Positions 11,359-22,527 of a stretch of DNA of 64,000 nt are shown here, piece by piece. The stretch is taken from positions 372,001 to 436,000 of the forward strand of contig NC_057373.1 in assembly GCF_016906535.1 (NCBI RefSeq), read 5' to 3'. Under the pieces are notes generated by a model that saw only the letters and a list, made by a program, of their open reading frames with translations, searched no databases and had not been told where the DNA came from. The position numbers and the translations under genes are program-made. The DNA comes from Rhizoctonia solani. Taxonomy: Eukaryota; Basidiomycota; Agaricomycetes; Cantharellales; Ceratobasidiaceae. The stretch's first letter is position 1. Each line of letters opens with the position of its first letter.

Positions 11359-12814
11359 ATGAGCCAGCAAGATCGCTTTTTGGTTTTCGGTCTTGGCGGG
11401 TCAGTTGAAGCACCATACGAATAAGACAAATTGAATTTCGCCACTCATGTGCATTTGACAGAATTGGAGCGGTACATGCGCTGGCACTCACCCGTGCCGG
11501 ACACCTGTCTCTGCGGTAGCGAGATCGAATATCGAGTCTGTCCGACAGAACGCAAGTCGTATGACCACCTCCGTCGCGGAGGAATATGACTAAATTACAA
11601 TTAATTATAGGGACTCAGAATAACCGTTCTGTATTCGGCGATTCTCAAGTCAATTTCGAAAAAGGCAAGTCCTCATTTGATGTGTAATCTATATTGGCAC
11701 AGCATTTATGACTGACTCCTATGTCAACCAGTCGTTTCTAGCTCGAATGCACAAGGTACAGATGTATGGACATATGTGCTTGTCGCTACCAAAGCCCTCT
11801 TGAACTCGTCGCCGTCACTACCCGAGCTTCTCGAACCATTTGTAACTGAAGAAGTGACGACGATCGTCATGATCCAGAACGGCGTGGGTATCGAGGCAAG
11901 TACCCCCCTCCCCACACACACACTGCCAGCACGTCATCATTTGACTGATAGGGTATGATAGGATGGGGTTCGTGCACGCTGGCCTAAAAATACCATTGTT
12001 AGCTGCGTGGTTCGTATCCTCGCTATATATTGTTCCCGTGCGCGCCTAACGACCAGTTTCTAGACTTGGATCGGAGCTACTCAAGTTAGCCTGGTGTGGT
12101 AGATCATCTTCAAGGAGTCAAAGATGACATGGGACTTTTCCCTTCCAACCTAGATCTAGCCCTAGAAAAGAAACGATTAGAACAAATTGGCTCAATCTAA
12201 CTGATGGTGGTTTAGAAGTCGAATTACTCGACAATATCCAACAGCGAAGATGGGAGAAAGTCACATGGTGAGCTATTTCTTCCACACCAAGTCGTCAGGC
12301 CCTCAAACTGATTCTTCAAATCGGATACTGTAGGAATTGCGCATGGAACAGCCTGACTGCGTTGACCAATACAAACACCCTTGAATGGTTGACATCTTCG
12401 TCCGACGCCGAAGCACTATCGCGGGATGTTATGAAGGAGGTTATTACAGTAGCACAGGTGCGCCTAGTTTCGTAAACAACGGATTACCCGTTGCTGATTT
12501 TACATCTCCAGGGTCTCGGACTGAATATTTCGTTTGATCTAATAGACACGCTCATGGATCGAGTCTCTGGCAAACCATTGATCAGTTCAATGCAAGTTGA
12601 CGCCGCGAACAACAGACCGATGGAGACGGAGGTGCGCCGTTTCGCGACACGCTTTTGCGATTGATCGATTTTTTTTACTGACTCTATTGGTTTCAAGGTC
12701 ATCATTGGGACTCCTTTGCGCAAGGCACGAGAGCTTGGCATCTCAACGCCGATCCTGAGAACTTTATATGCGCTGCTGATCTCAAAGGAGAAGAAGTACC
12801 TTGGTTCTCCTTGA
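11359..12814 (+). CDS. Ketopantoate reductase-like (ApbA/PanE family) enzyme with two frame breaks
   Basis: Family members reduce 2-dehydropantoate with NADPH on the way to pantothenate and CoA; fungal paralogues may use other substrates. The N-terminus gives the Rossmann dinucleotide loop FGLGGIGAVHALALTRAGH, split by an intron after GLGG. The middle holds the conserved VLVATKALLNS and VMIQNGVG; the C-terminal domain holds ENIQ-like DNIQQRRWEKVTWN and AWNSLTALTNT, ending SKEKKYLGSP. The frame breaks at about 12090 (an AGCC where AGCCC is expected) and at about 12197 (ATCT where ATCCT is expected); both are single-base losses in C runs. Apart from these the domain order and length (about 350 residues) are normal, so an assembly error is at least as likely as decay. 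Confidence 0.8.
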
Positions 12815-13180
12815 TGTATACCAGAGGTATTGTCAGCCATTTCAGGCGCCCTGAATGTATTAGATAGACAAGCGCCCGGTGAATTCATCAAATTACGAGA
12901 CTAGTGTAGTAGACTCTCATTCCATACTCGTTGATGGACTCCAATCAAGATGGCTGAGCCCGGGATATCAGCCATCCTATTGGATCAACGGTGATAAAGC
13001 CCTTCAAAAGAAGCATGGAATGAGCGAACATAGAGTGAGAATCTACTGTGGTTACTATTCTAATGGAACATGCGTGTACGTACGATTATTATCCGCCTCG
13101 AAACTGGCCTACGCTCCGAGTACCTTCGGCGAATTCTTTCTCGACCACTAATCGTAGTGCATACTGGATGTTGTCGGCCC
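12815..13180. other. Intergenic, no gene seen
   Basis: A 90-codon frame at 12879-13151 has no recognisable content. From about 13180 the sequence becomes similar to the promoter of the intact esterase at 16.6 kb. Confidence 0.4.
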
Positions 13181-13288
13181 TGAAGGCCCGATACGCCATT
13201 GTATCGTTGACTAATCACCGATGAATTCTGATATCCCAAGCGCTCAGTTATGTCCAGTTGCGTCTGAACAAACGAGAATACCAGTATC

Positions 13289-14134
13289 ATAGCTGGGCCC
13301 TCGATCCTGAACGGCCCCATTCATCCAGACCTTATCCCGTATATCGATGCTGAATCTGCTCAATGTGTTTCCGACCGCTGTCGATGACTCTTGGGCGCGG
13401 TAGAGTGAATCCGCGAACGCGGAGCGACTGAACTGGGTATCAACCCCTTGAAAATCACCATTGGCGGGTCTTCCGCGTGAACACTCCTATTCTTACTGCT
13501 GAATATTGGCTCTGGCATCAATTCCAGCGGTGGTAATCTTGGTGCTGTTATAACCCAGCGAGCAGCGCTCTCCTCCGCTTCCTATCATGTACCAAGTACT
13601 AATGACGCCGGTAACCGATAACAGCATACAGGAGGATGGTTATCACTACTTCCAACCCATTATGAGTCGTGGGTAAAATGGAAGAACGCAACTGTTCTTG
13701 ATTCCGAAAGGATGATGTGGTTCAGGGAGAACTACCTTCCTGAAAAATCCAAATGGATACACACAGATGCGCGTCACCTTTACTTGAGAAAGGCGCCCAG
13801 GTGTGGGCAAATTACCCGATGCATGGGTGGGAATAGGAGAGTTGGACATGTCCAAGTCCGAGGAAGAGGAATGTGCACACAAGCTGAAGGAGACAGGAAA
13901 AAGGTTGATGTTGTCGTGTATCCAGGTGGGTAGCAACCTTGATTTGGGCCACGGCGTCATTTCGGAGCCGATTATAGGAGCATCTCATACAATAGTGACA
14001 ATAGACAAGGTGAGCACTAGTGTTAGAGACGTTTGAATCTCTTCTCACAACCAGTATTTTCAGGCTGTTCGGGTTGGGTTTCAACTGGGAGAAGATGCTG
14101 CTCAAGCGCTACATAGAGTATTCTATCCTTCGTA
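13289..14134 (+). pseudogene. Alpha/beta-hydrolase fold-3 esterase, decayed tandem duplicate
   Basis: Clear degenerate copy of the esterase at 16764-18008. The start codon position reads ATA at 13289 where the intact gene has ATG. After about 75 bases of similarity the copy jumps (near 13366) to the segment equivalent to about 17230 of the intact gene, losing about 390 bases including the HGGGW oxyanion-hole motif. Downstream similarity continues: the GGSSA nucleophile region, MMWFRENYLPEKSKW, DAWVGIGELDMSKSE and the final exon ending at the TAG at 14132-14134, with frame shifts and stops between. It cannot make an active hydrolase. Flanks on both sides are also similar to the intact gene's flanks, so the copy arose by segmental duplication. 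Confidence 0.88.
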
Positions 14135-14668
14135 GCTCCGTTTGTGCTTAGGACAATATCAATGCATAGTGCTTTTCGGATATTTGATCTTCCGCATTAT
14201 TGGCTTATTTGAGATGTTCTCACGCTTAGTACAACAGTAAATACTCGGCCCCGGCACGTTTATATACGTGAGTCAATGCTGTACTCTCGATATTTCAACC
14301 TTTGGCTAATATAGAGATATCTTATAATGGCCATTTTATCTAACCTGAACAGCATGCTGTTTGTTCAAGGGCATCCCACAAGTCAAGTATTCGATTTGGA
14401 TATTAACTATTGTACGAGACGAAATGACCATTTGAAAATTCAATTCTTCCGATTTGCTCTCGAGTTAGCTTCCAATCGTCCGTATAAATTGATAATGACG
14501 TCGGCGAAGTCATCTTCCGCTGATTTGCTTAGTTGACCTGGCTTATTAAATAACATCCGTCATCGACATGGCTCCATTATTTAAAGGTCGAGATCCCAAC
14601 CATGTTCCCTGATCCCCGTTGTACCCCTCTAATCATTACCCCTTAATACACCAACAGATCAAATACTA

Positions 14669-16094
14669 ATGGCCGATATACCCACTGTTGCCCAGGCGTG
14701 GCGCTTTCCCGTTGATCAAAGCGCCTGGAAGGGCCACCAGAGCCTGCAACTACGGGAAGTCAAACTATCGCCTCCTGGCAAAGGAGAAGTCCTGGTTAGG
14801 TTGTATGCGGCAGCTTTAAACTACAGGTAATTGTTCTTCTTCCCCTATCTTTCGAAATCAAACCATTTCTTGTAGGGTAAGCGAACTTGGGGCTTGTCAT
14901 TCAAGGAAAATATCGACATTCTATAATAGGATATTTTGATTGGAAACGGTACTTATCCTGCGTCACCAACGGATTCGACTGGGCCCGATGGACAGGGTCT
15001 CATTCCCACTAGCGATGGAGCAGGCGAGGTTGTAGCCTTGGGCGACGGAGTTACTCAATGGAAAAAGGGCGACCGAGTGCACTCGTTATTCTTCGAGACT
15101 TGGTTAGACGGACCGATTCTGGTTCGTAAGGCCACATGGTTGTCTCAATTGATTTGCTAAAGACTCTACAGCCAGAGCATAACTTCCAAGCACTTGGCGC
15201 AGGCACTCCTGGTTGTCTTTCTCAGTACCGGTTGGTTTGATTTCATGCACTTTAGGTGTCAAGTTGCATATATTTAACGCACTTCACACTACCATACTTA
15301 GAGTCTTCAAGGCCGAAACTCTGCTACCTATCCCCGACCACTTGTCATACGAAGAGGCGGCCACTCTTCCATGTGCAGCACTTACAGCGTGGAACTCATT
15401 CTTCGAAAGGAAGCCTGTGACCGACAAGTCGACTGTACTTGTCCTCGGAAGCGGTGGTGTGTCCGTTTTTGGTGCGCAGCTTGCCAAGGCTGCAGGCGCT
15501 CGCGTGATTGCAACAACGTCGAGTGAGGCCAAGGCCCAAGAGTATCGAGCACTAGGCGTCGATGAGGTCGTGAACTACCGAGAGCACCCTGAATGGTCGG
15601 CCAAGGTAAAAGAGCTAACCGGGGGCAAGGGAGTAGAGCAGGTGCTCGAAGTTGGTTAGTAGTGTTGGGGCGTTTCATGATTCAAACACATACGTTACTC
15701 GAAAAACGATTATTGCTAGGTGGAGAAGGAACTGTATTCCAATCGATCAAGTCCATTGAGCGCGGAGGGTTGATTCATGTAATTGGTGCTGTTGCAAGTG
15801 GTACTTCTGCGGGCGGGGGTGTACAGGAGCTTGGCACTCTGATATTGATTACCCCAGCAACTGTGAGTGCAATTCTTATCATTGGGATGGGGAATAGACT
15901 CATGGGTTGGTTCTCAGTTGTCCGGCATTCAGGTTGGAAGTAAAGCGATGTGTCAGCGGCTTGACGCATTCGTTACTAAGCACGCAATCAAGCCGATTAT
16001 CGACCGTGTGTTTGGGTGGACCGAGGCCATTGAGGCATTTGACTATCAAATAGGCGGATCTCATTTTGGCAAGGTTGTCATTCGGGTTGAATGA
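14669..16094 (+). CDS. Zinc-independent MDR alcohol dehydrogenase / NADPH:quinone oxidoreductase-like
   Basis: Medium-chain reductase without structural zinc, probably an NADPH-dependent reductase of quinones or enones in the cytosol. The start at 14669 opens [16 protein letters not shown]; the GroES-like domain follows ([35 protein letters not shown]). The Rossmann half has [20 protein letters not shown] and GVDEVVNY, and the C-terminus ends [13 protein letters not shown]. Introns lie near 14827-14932, 15121-15172, 15230-15303, 15657-15720 and 15863-15933. Cys ligands of a structural zinc are absent, as in the YhdH/crotonyl-CoA reductase-like subgroup. About 345 residues, normal. It lies between the two esterase copies and belongs to the duplicated unit; its own second copy survives only as a 3' fragment at 18.8 kb. 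Confidence 0.85.
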
Positions 16095-16763
16095 CTACAG
16101 CCGACATAAGCCCCCGAATCTATTTAATGGAAAAAGGCAGTCAAGTGCAGTCACACATAATCATATCTAGTAGTTATCTCAATAAATTTGTCAGACATAC
16201 AAAAAAATAGCATCTTATAAGGCACGGGATCGCCGAATAAGTCCCAGCGTGGTACTGGCGATAACATTGCTAGAGTCCTGTCAAGATACCATACTCAACA
16301 TTTCTACAAATCACGCTTGAAGAGAAAAGCATTCTATTCAAGTATCTACTCTACTCCGGCTTGAATTTCAGAAAATCCAGTGTGATGCATTGAGTGGAAT
16401 CGAAATTATGTGTAAGTACGCCTTTTTTTGTTCAATTATACCGTGAAAATCGTGCCTCATAACAACTCGTGAACAGAGTTCATATACACACTCACAATGA
16501 GTACATCTCCGACTTCCATTAGTAAATGTAACCATACCTCTATTATTGGGTATCCTTGATTCGCATGTCCTTCAAGAAGTCCTTTACCAAAGCGTGGTCA
16601 CGTGCTATATTTCACTTGATACCAGCGTCCTGACGGGCCGGAAGGCCCGACAGATCACTCTATCTTTAGCTGATCACCGGTGATCTTTGATGTTCTGAGT
16701 AGTCTATAAAATAACCTCTCACAGTTGTGCCCAGTGGTATCTAAACAGAAGGAATCCAACACC

Positions 16764-18008
16764 ATGACCGACCCCTCGACCTTCAACGGCCCGATCCATC
16801 CAGACCTCATCCCCCACCTCGATGCCGAATACGCTGCATTTCACAGCAAGTACCTGGCTGACCGACCAGCGATCCATAAGCTCCCATGGGACCCCGCATG
16901 TCGAGCTGGACCCATCAACCTCGGGGGACTAGAGCCTTGCAAAGTGGGATCTGTCAGGGATTTAAGTATCCCCGGCTCTCCGCCTGTCAACGTGCGTGTA
17001 TTCACCCCACCCGGCGAGAAACCAGGGGGAGGGTGGCCTGTGTTGGCTTACTTCCATGGAGGAGGCTGGGTTCTGGGAAATATTGATACCGAGAACTCGT
17101 TTAGTGCAAGGACATGCCTTAGTAAGTTAACTAAAGATGATGTTTGACTGATAGATTCGGAAGTAATCGATTCTCTCGTAGCGGCCAAATGCGTCGTGGT
17201 TTCGGTCGACTATCGTCTGGCTCCGGAACATGTTTTTCCGGCCGCTGTCGATGACTCTTGGGCCGCAGTAGAGTGGATCTCCGACCACGGAGCAGCTGAA
17301 CTAGATATCGACCCCTCGAAAATCGCTGTTGGGGGATCCTCTGCGTGGGTTTTGTTAGTAATGTCAAATATTTATTCTAATGTCAATTTCAGCGGTGGTA
17401 ACCTCAGTGCTGTTGTAACTCAGCGAGCAGTCCAGCGCTCTCCCCCGCTTCCTATCAAGTTCCAGGTACTGATTGTGCCGGTAACCGATAACAGCGTACA
17501 GGAGGATGGGTCATCACTACTTCCAACTCGTCATGAGTCATGGGTAAAATGGAAGAACACAACACCTCTTACTCCCGAAAAGATGATGTGGTTCAGAGAG
17601 AACTACCTTCCTGACAAATCCAAATGGACACACGTAGATGCTTCGCCTCTATTTCAGAGCGACGCTGAGGTATGGAGTAAGCTACCCGACGCATGGGTGG
17701 GAGTGGCAGAGTTGGACATCCTAAAATCCGAAGGAGAGGCGTACGCGCAAAAGCTGAATGAGGCAGGAAAGAAGGTTGAGGTTGCTGTATATCCAGGTGA
17801 GTGACAGGCCCGCCATGGGGACATTGCCCTAATGAACTTGATCGTAGGGGCCCCCCACTCCATCATGGCTATGGATGAAGTGAGTGTACAAGTGCATTGT
17901 AAATGTTTAGAACTTCTCTCACAAACAGAGTCTCAGGCTATTCGGATCGGCTTTCAATTAGGAGAAGACGCTGCTCAAGCGCTATATGGGGTATTCTATC
18001 CCTCGTAA
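16764..18008 (+). CDS. Alpha/beta-hydrolase fold-3 esterase (HSL family)
   Basis: Carboxylesterase/lipase of the hormone-sensitive-lipase family, acting on short-chain esters, probably cytosolic since no signal peptide is seen. Start at 16764. Motifs in order: HGGGWVLGN (oxyanion hole, about residue 105), VVSVDYRLAPEHVFPAAVDD, GGSSAGGNLSA (nucleophile Ser; split by the intron at about 17346-17391), DAWVGVAELDILKSEGEAYA (acid) and the catalytic His in APHSIM, before a final exon ending ALYGVFYPS. Introns sit at about 17121-17181, 17346-17391, 17799-17847 and 17881-17937. About 340 residues, the normal length. A degenerate copy lies at 13289-14134. The upstream inverted GGGCCGGAAGGCCC at about 16636 recurs in altered form before the decayed copy. 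Confidence 0.9.
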
Positions 18009-18840
18009 CTCCGTTTTTCCTGTAGAACAATCCCAATGCATAGTCCTTTCAGGATGTTTGATCTTCGGCCTCGTTGACTATTAGAAATGCACTCACTCCT
18101 GAATCGTTTTGATCGGAAAAATATAGATTGACTTCGACTAGCGATCAGCCATTCTAGTACGTGTCTATACAGAATGAGACAGTAAGAAAAGAGTGCCAGA
18201 GTGTGTGCGGCTAGTAAAGTTGTCTTATGGCATTTGGCTGGGGACCATTCAACCGACACACACCGCAAATTTATCCAAATTCCAGTGACTGTTACTGTGG
18301 ATACCCTTCCTGCCTAATCAATTCATAGGCATCACTATTCTCACTGAATACAAGCTCAAGGTATTATCTGTGATATTAGTACTTAGACTAGGCGTGCTCG
18401 TGACCTGAGGAATATGAGAAACGGGTGGATGAGAGTGGAGGTATATGCGCGAAGGAATGAAAGAGCCGAGATGCCAGCACAGACCCGGGAAGGTAGGGAA
18501 CCACTGCGGTCGCGAAGCGGTGAGCGAGGCCCGCGGGCGGCCCTTTCAGCAAAAACTGGTGGGTGTAATCAGTGATAATCATGTACAACGAAATAAGGGG
18601 AAAGATCACGGTGTCATAAACCCAAATGGCGCCATGATCCCCCCTCCCCTGTTTTGTTACACCAATAGCTCTTCCTGGGGCTAACTGTGCTCAGAATACG
18701 CCTCCTGTTGGGTGTGAGAACGACCGATTAATCACGATAATTGGAAGAAAATAATATTTGCGAAAGATGATATCTGTCTCATCCAATTCAGCTTGGCCTA
18801 ATTTCCAAGATCACAATAACCCCTCAACGCACTCCACGGG
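18009..18840. other. Intergenic, esterase 3' flank
   Basis: The first 100-150 bases match the flank after the decayed esterase (14135-14260). The rest, 18300-18800, has no counterpart upstream of the intact oxidoreductase 3' end and no gene is seen. Confidence 0.5.
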
Positions 18841-19270
18841 AGCAAGGGAATGTATCGGTGGCTTGATGCATCCGTTAGTAAGCACACAATCAAACCCGTT
18901 ATTGATGTATATGTAGACCCGGGTCATTGAGGAATTCGACTACCAAATAAGCAGATCTCGTTCTGACTAGATTATCATTAGGGTTGAATGAATACAGAGT
19001 CAATATAAGCATGTATGTCTATCTGATGGAAAAAGGAAATAAGAACGGCCGCATATAATCAAACATGGAAATCATTTCAATGATGTCGCCAACGGTGCAA
19101 GCCATTACGTTTCGTGAGGTATGGGATCGCCAAATAGAGTCCCAGCATGATACTCGAGGATGGCATTATTAGACTCCCACCAAGATGCCACACTCAACAT
19201 TTCTACGAATTATACGTGAGGAGAGATTTGTGCTACTCAAGCACCAACTCCTCTCCAGTTCAAAATCCGG
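18840..19270 (+). pseudogene. 3' fragment of a duplicated MDR oxidoreductase plus its downstream flank
   Basis: Positions 18840-18992 resemble the last exon of the intact oxidoreductase (15940-16094): codons for the [22 protein letters not shown] and VVIRVE parts are recognisable, with a stop and substitutions. Similarity continues into the flank (19110-19270 against 16220-16370). The 5' four fifths of the gene are missing. Together with the two esterase copies this defines a tandem duplication of an esterase plus oxidoreductase unit. Confidence 0.8.
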
Positions 19271-19749
19271 AAGATTTTTAAGAGAACCTGTGTTGAACAG
19301 AGCCGAAATCGGAAATATCTCTGCGCTCTTCAAGAGACCGCCAATCTCCGACGGGGAGAAGCGAGAAGTTAATGTATAGGAAGTCTACCATCTCCGGTCG
19401 TTATCGCGAGCGGGGACCGTACACCAAGGCCTATAGTGCGGCCTTGTCCCGTTTTGACAAGTGCAGGGTTTCCTGCCTATCCCAACAGAGTTTGAATATG
19501 TTGCTGGCTGGTGGCGTTCATCTTCATGGGTGTTGATCCGGGACAGGTAGACTTCAAGAAGGACAAGAATACCCTGGAGTGGGGCGACCTGAGCCTCGAG
19601 GCCGCGAAGATTTCCAAGGGCGAATAGATAGTGGGGCCAAGGTATTTTGAAAAAGCAAAGTGTTTAACAGTAGCGAATGCAGTCGAATATGTGGGTCGAA
19701 AGCATGGACTGTTCAATGAGGCTTGAGCTTTCTTGACACGGAGGCCTTT
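19271..19749. other. Intergenic, no gene seen
   Basis: 3' flank of the M43 metalloprotease copy 1. No recognisable coding content. Confidence 0.4.
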
Positions 19750-21048
19750 TCAAAAAAGACTCGATAGATAGAGCAGCGTGATAGTGGCGAGTAACGCTCT
19801 CGCTTTCGTGGTATCCAGTGGAAATTGATAACTTCGAGGCGATGAACCTTTCAATGAGGAAGCTGCCCATGCATCCTCAAGACGGTATGTCATGAACTGG
19901 TCGCGCATGCGCCTAATCTGTCCTGGGGTGAACTAGAAAGCTTTTGGTTAATGCTTTAGCTAAGTGTGACTGGAAGACAACATATACTTCATTTAAACAA
20001 GCATCGTCGCTGTAGTCCATAAAGTTATGGACCCTGCAAGATTTCAATTTCAAGCCGCTACCCCCAAGATGAATTATCAACTGGACTTACGGATCGTAAC
20101 CCGGATGGTCTGGACATGTGTCCGGTAAGATATTCGGACAACCATTGGTCCCGTTTGCATGAGCTGGAGTATCCGAGACCAAGTCCCCTTTACCTCTACA
20201 GCCACCCTGGAATGTATGGTATAGGCCTAGCCAATGTCCCACTTCATGCGTAAGAGTCTTCCCTTGGTTAAAGGGATAAAACATTCCTCCTGGAACCGTT
20301 GAACATCGAATGACGACTCCATCGTCGACTGGGTTATAATCATATTCGCTAGGAAAAGTCGCGAAGCCAAGAAGGCGTCTGTTCGTAGTGTTGGTAAAGC
20401 CAGTAGAGTATACGTTTAGTGCGGATGCACCTCCTAGGCGTAACGCTTGTTTCATTTCTACTTGATACACGTATTCAGGCGAACGCGGATCTTTCGTGAG
20501 ACCTACGCGATCGTACCATATTCTGGCAGGGGATTATCCATGAGTACATATCAGCGTGAGGAAACGCTCGGCGCTTACTCGTTAGGAATATATTCGCTGC
20601 TCTCAAGTTTGAATGAGAAGCCTGTGGAGCGGAAATCCTTGTTGAGCACTTTTATAGACTCAGTGATCTGAGACATAGGGATATATCCCGCTCTTATAGC
20701 TAAGGTCCAAAGTATTAGTTTGGCGACAAACCTTAAAAAACTATTCTTGCATACATTTTCCGGATGTAATAGCATGCCAGTGAACGGGGATAACCACATT
20801 GAAATCATCCATCGCGTTGAGAGTCGTCTGGGTGGCCATCGACGTGTTCACTTTGGCAAGAAATGAAAGCTCTGCGACTCTGACTTCTGCCTCACTATAC
20901 CACCAATTGAGCATGTCAAGCCTCGAAGGGTTGAAACAACCTACCTTGGAGTGGAGCCGCAACGTGGAAACTGATCTTCGGTGGAGTTGACCTGAGCAAA
21001 CGCTAACACGAAGCCGACAGCAAGAGTTGCGATGAGAGACACAAACAT
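19750..21048 (-). CDS. Secreted M43 (pappalysin-like) metalloprotease, copy 1
   Basis: Secreted zinc endopeptidase of MEROPS family M43. Start at 21048 gives a signal peptide (MFVSLIATLAVGFVLAFAQV) followed by the conserved CGSTP exon end. Further exons carry [10 protein letters not shown], the SQITESIKVLN helix, and the catalytic block at 20087-20500: [27 protein letters not shown] (HExxHxxGxxH zinc site), GDLVSDTPA and CP..CP. The next exon has the Met-turn VHNFMDYSDDACLNE; the last begins FTPGQIRRMRDQF and reads on to a TGA at 19750, giving a C-terminal tail about 45 residues longer than in the sister copies. Exons join in frame. Three related genes lie at 43.5, 55.9 and 59.2 kb. Confidence 0.88.
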
Positions 21049-22527
21049 GCTTGCTTGCTTGCCCGTTGGGCGATCGGAACAGGGCAAGCGAGCGAGGGCA
21101 CCAGGTTCGAACTTGTGCAGACCTTGAGTTTTATCGTGATTTATTGGTATCACAGCCTCCATTTGGAACTACTAAGAAAATCGTATGAAAGGAGCTATCC
21201 AATGCTTAGCCATGCCGCGATTTGACATAGAAGTGCCTGAAGGGTGTCAGGCGGGCGCGTAAATTGGCCATGAGCTGTTGGCCGAGTCGGTTAATCGCAT
21301 CCGCGCTTTGGGCTTCTGGCACTCACCAAGGCCCTGCACGTGTTCTACACGCACAAAGATTTGCAGCTTCAGAGGTCTTCAATGTTGACAATTAACTGCG
21401 GTGCCTCGAATTTGACAACTGGAAATGATATTCCTGCTTATCACTAGGCGCGGGATACGGTGTTCACCGTTGGCCAGATCCCCAAGCTGATCTCGGGCTG
21501 GGTCCCAAGGAAACAAACTTGGCGCGTGCCTTAACTCTTGGACTCTGTCGCATAATTCCGATACTTCTACTTCAAACGTCTCGCAAATCTAGCAGGGAAA
21601 ATTCTCAAAATACAGGTGGTTTAATTTTCTTATACTGAAGCTCACTGGTCAAAAAGTGAGATTACTCGTCGGAATGAAGTGGGGGGACCTCTACTCGTCC
21701 CTAGCAGGGTACAAGCTTTGTTTCTTGTGATTGGCATTAGTATATAACTTAAAATGGCAAAAACGCCTGTTATAGTATAGTCTATTTGTTCTTCTATGGT
21801 TCATCGGCCCCGAGAGTCGTTTCTCCAAACAAGACTAAAAAAAGCGCCCAACAAGATAGTTATGAAATCAGATCACATCAGACGGAATAATAAGCCCACA
21901 GCCATGAGGCCTTTGGTCCCCCAGACTCTCGAAGGTAAATCCCGAAGGTCTGGCTGCCTGCATGTGGCATGTCCGGAAGGGAGACGTATCTACCGGTAAT
22001 GAGGCCTCCTGGGCAGCTTGAACGACATGTCTCTGGGGCTCGAGGCTGCCGTAAGTGCTCAACCGGGGTTGAAAGCTGACGCATTCCAGGCTCTGAATCA
22101 ATAATGGGATATCTTCGAACTCCGCCACAATATTCAGAAGCTGTGGATTGGTTGGGGAAGAATAGAGGGTGATGGTATGGTGCTGCGCGAGTGCTCAAGC
22201 AGTGCGGCAAGCCTCCAAGACTTTGATAGCGCTAAGCTCGAGCGCTCGACAAGCCAACACTCGGGTTTGACTAGAGGGATACACTTGGCTTCGTTGATAT
22301 TGAATTATCCATGTACTACCAGGTTCGGTCAGAAGCAGCGATGCAGGCCCTCTGTGGTGGCATCCAATATAAATATTGGGTGTTGTTCAATGTATGTTCT
22401 ACATTCAATAGCAAGAGGTGAGCGTGCGTCTGATGAACTGCACAAGCAATGGCAGGATCAAAGGGACCAGAGCTAGGAAGTGGCGTCAAAATCAGCCAGA
22501 AAACCCACGTGATCTGAAGGTTTTCTT
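21049..22527. other. Intergenic, no gene supported
   Basis: About 1.5 kb upstream of M43 copy 1 and of the PPR-like gene. Overlapping frames at 21868-22210 look like chance. No repeat recognised. Confidence 0.4.

Noticed and set aside
21868..22476. Overlapping short frames on both strands before the PPR-like gene
   Set aside because: No splice-consistent model, no recognisable motif, and composition like non-coding DNA.
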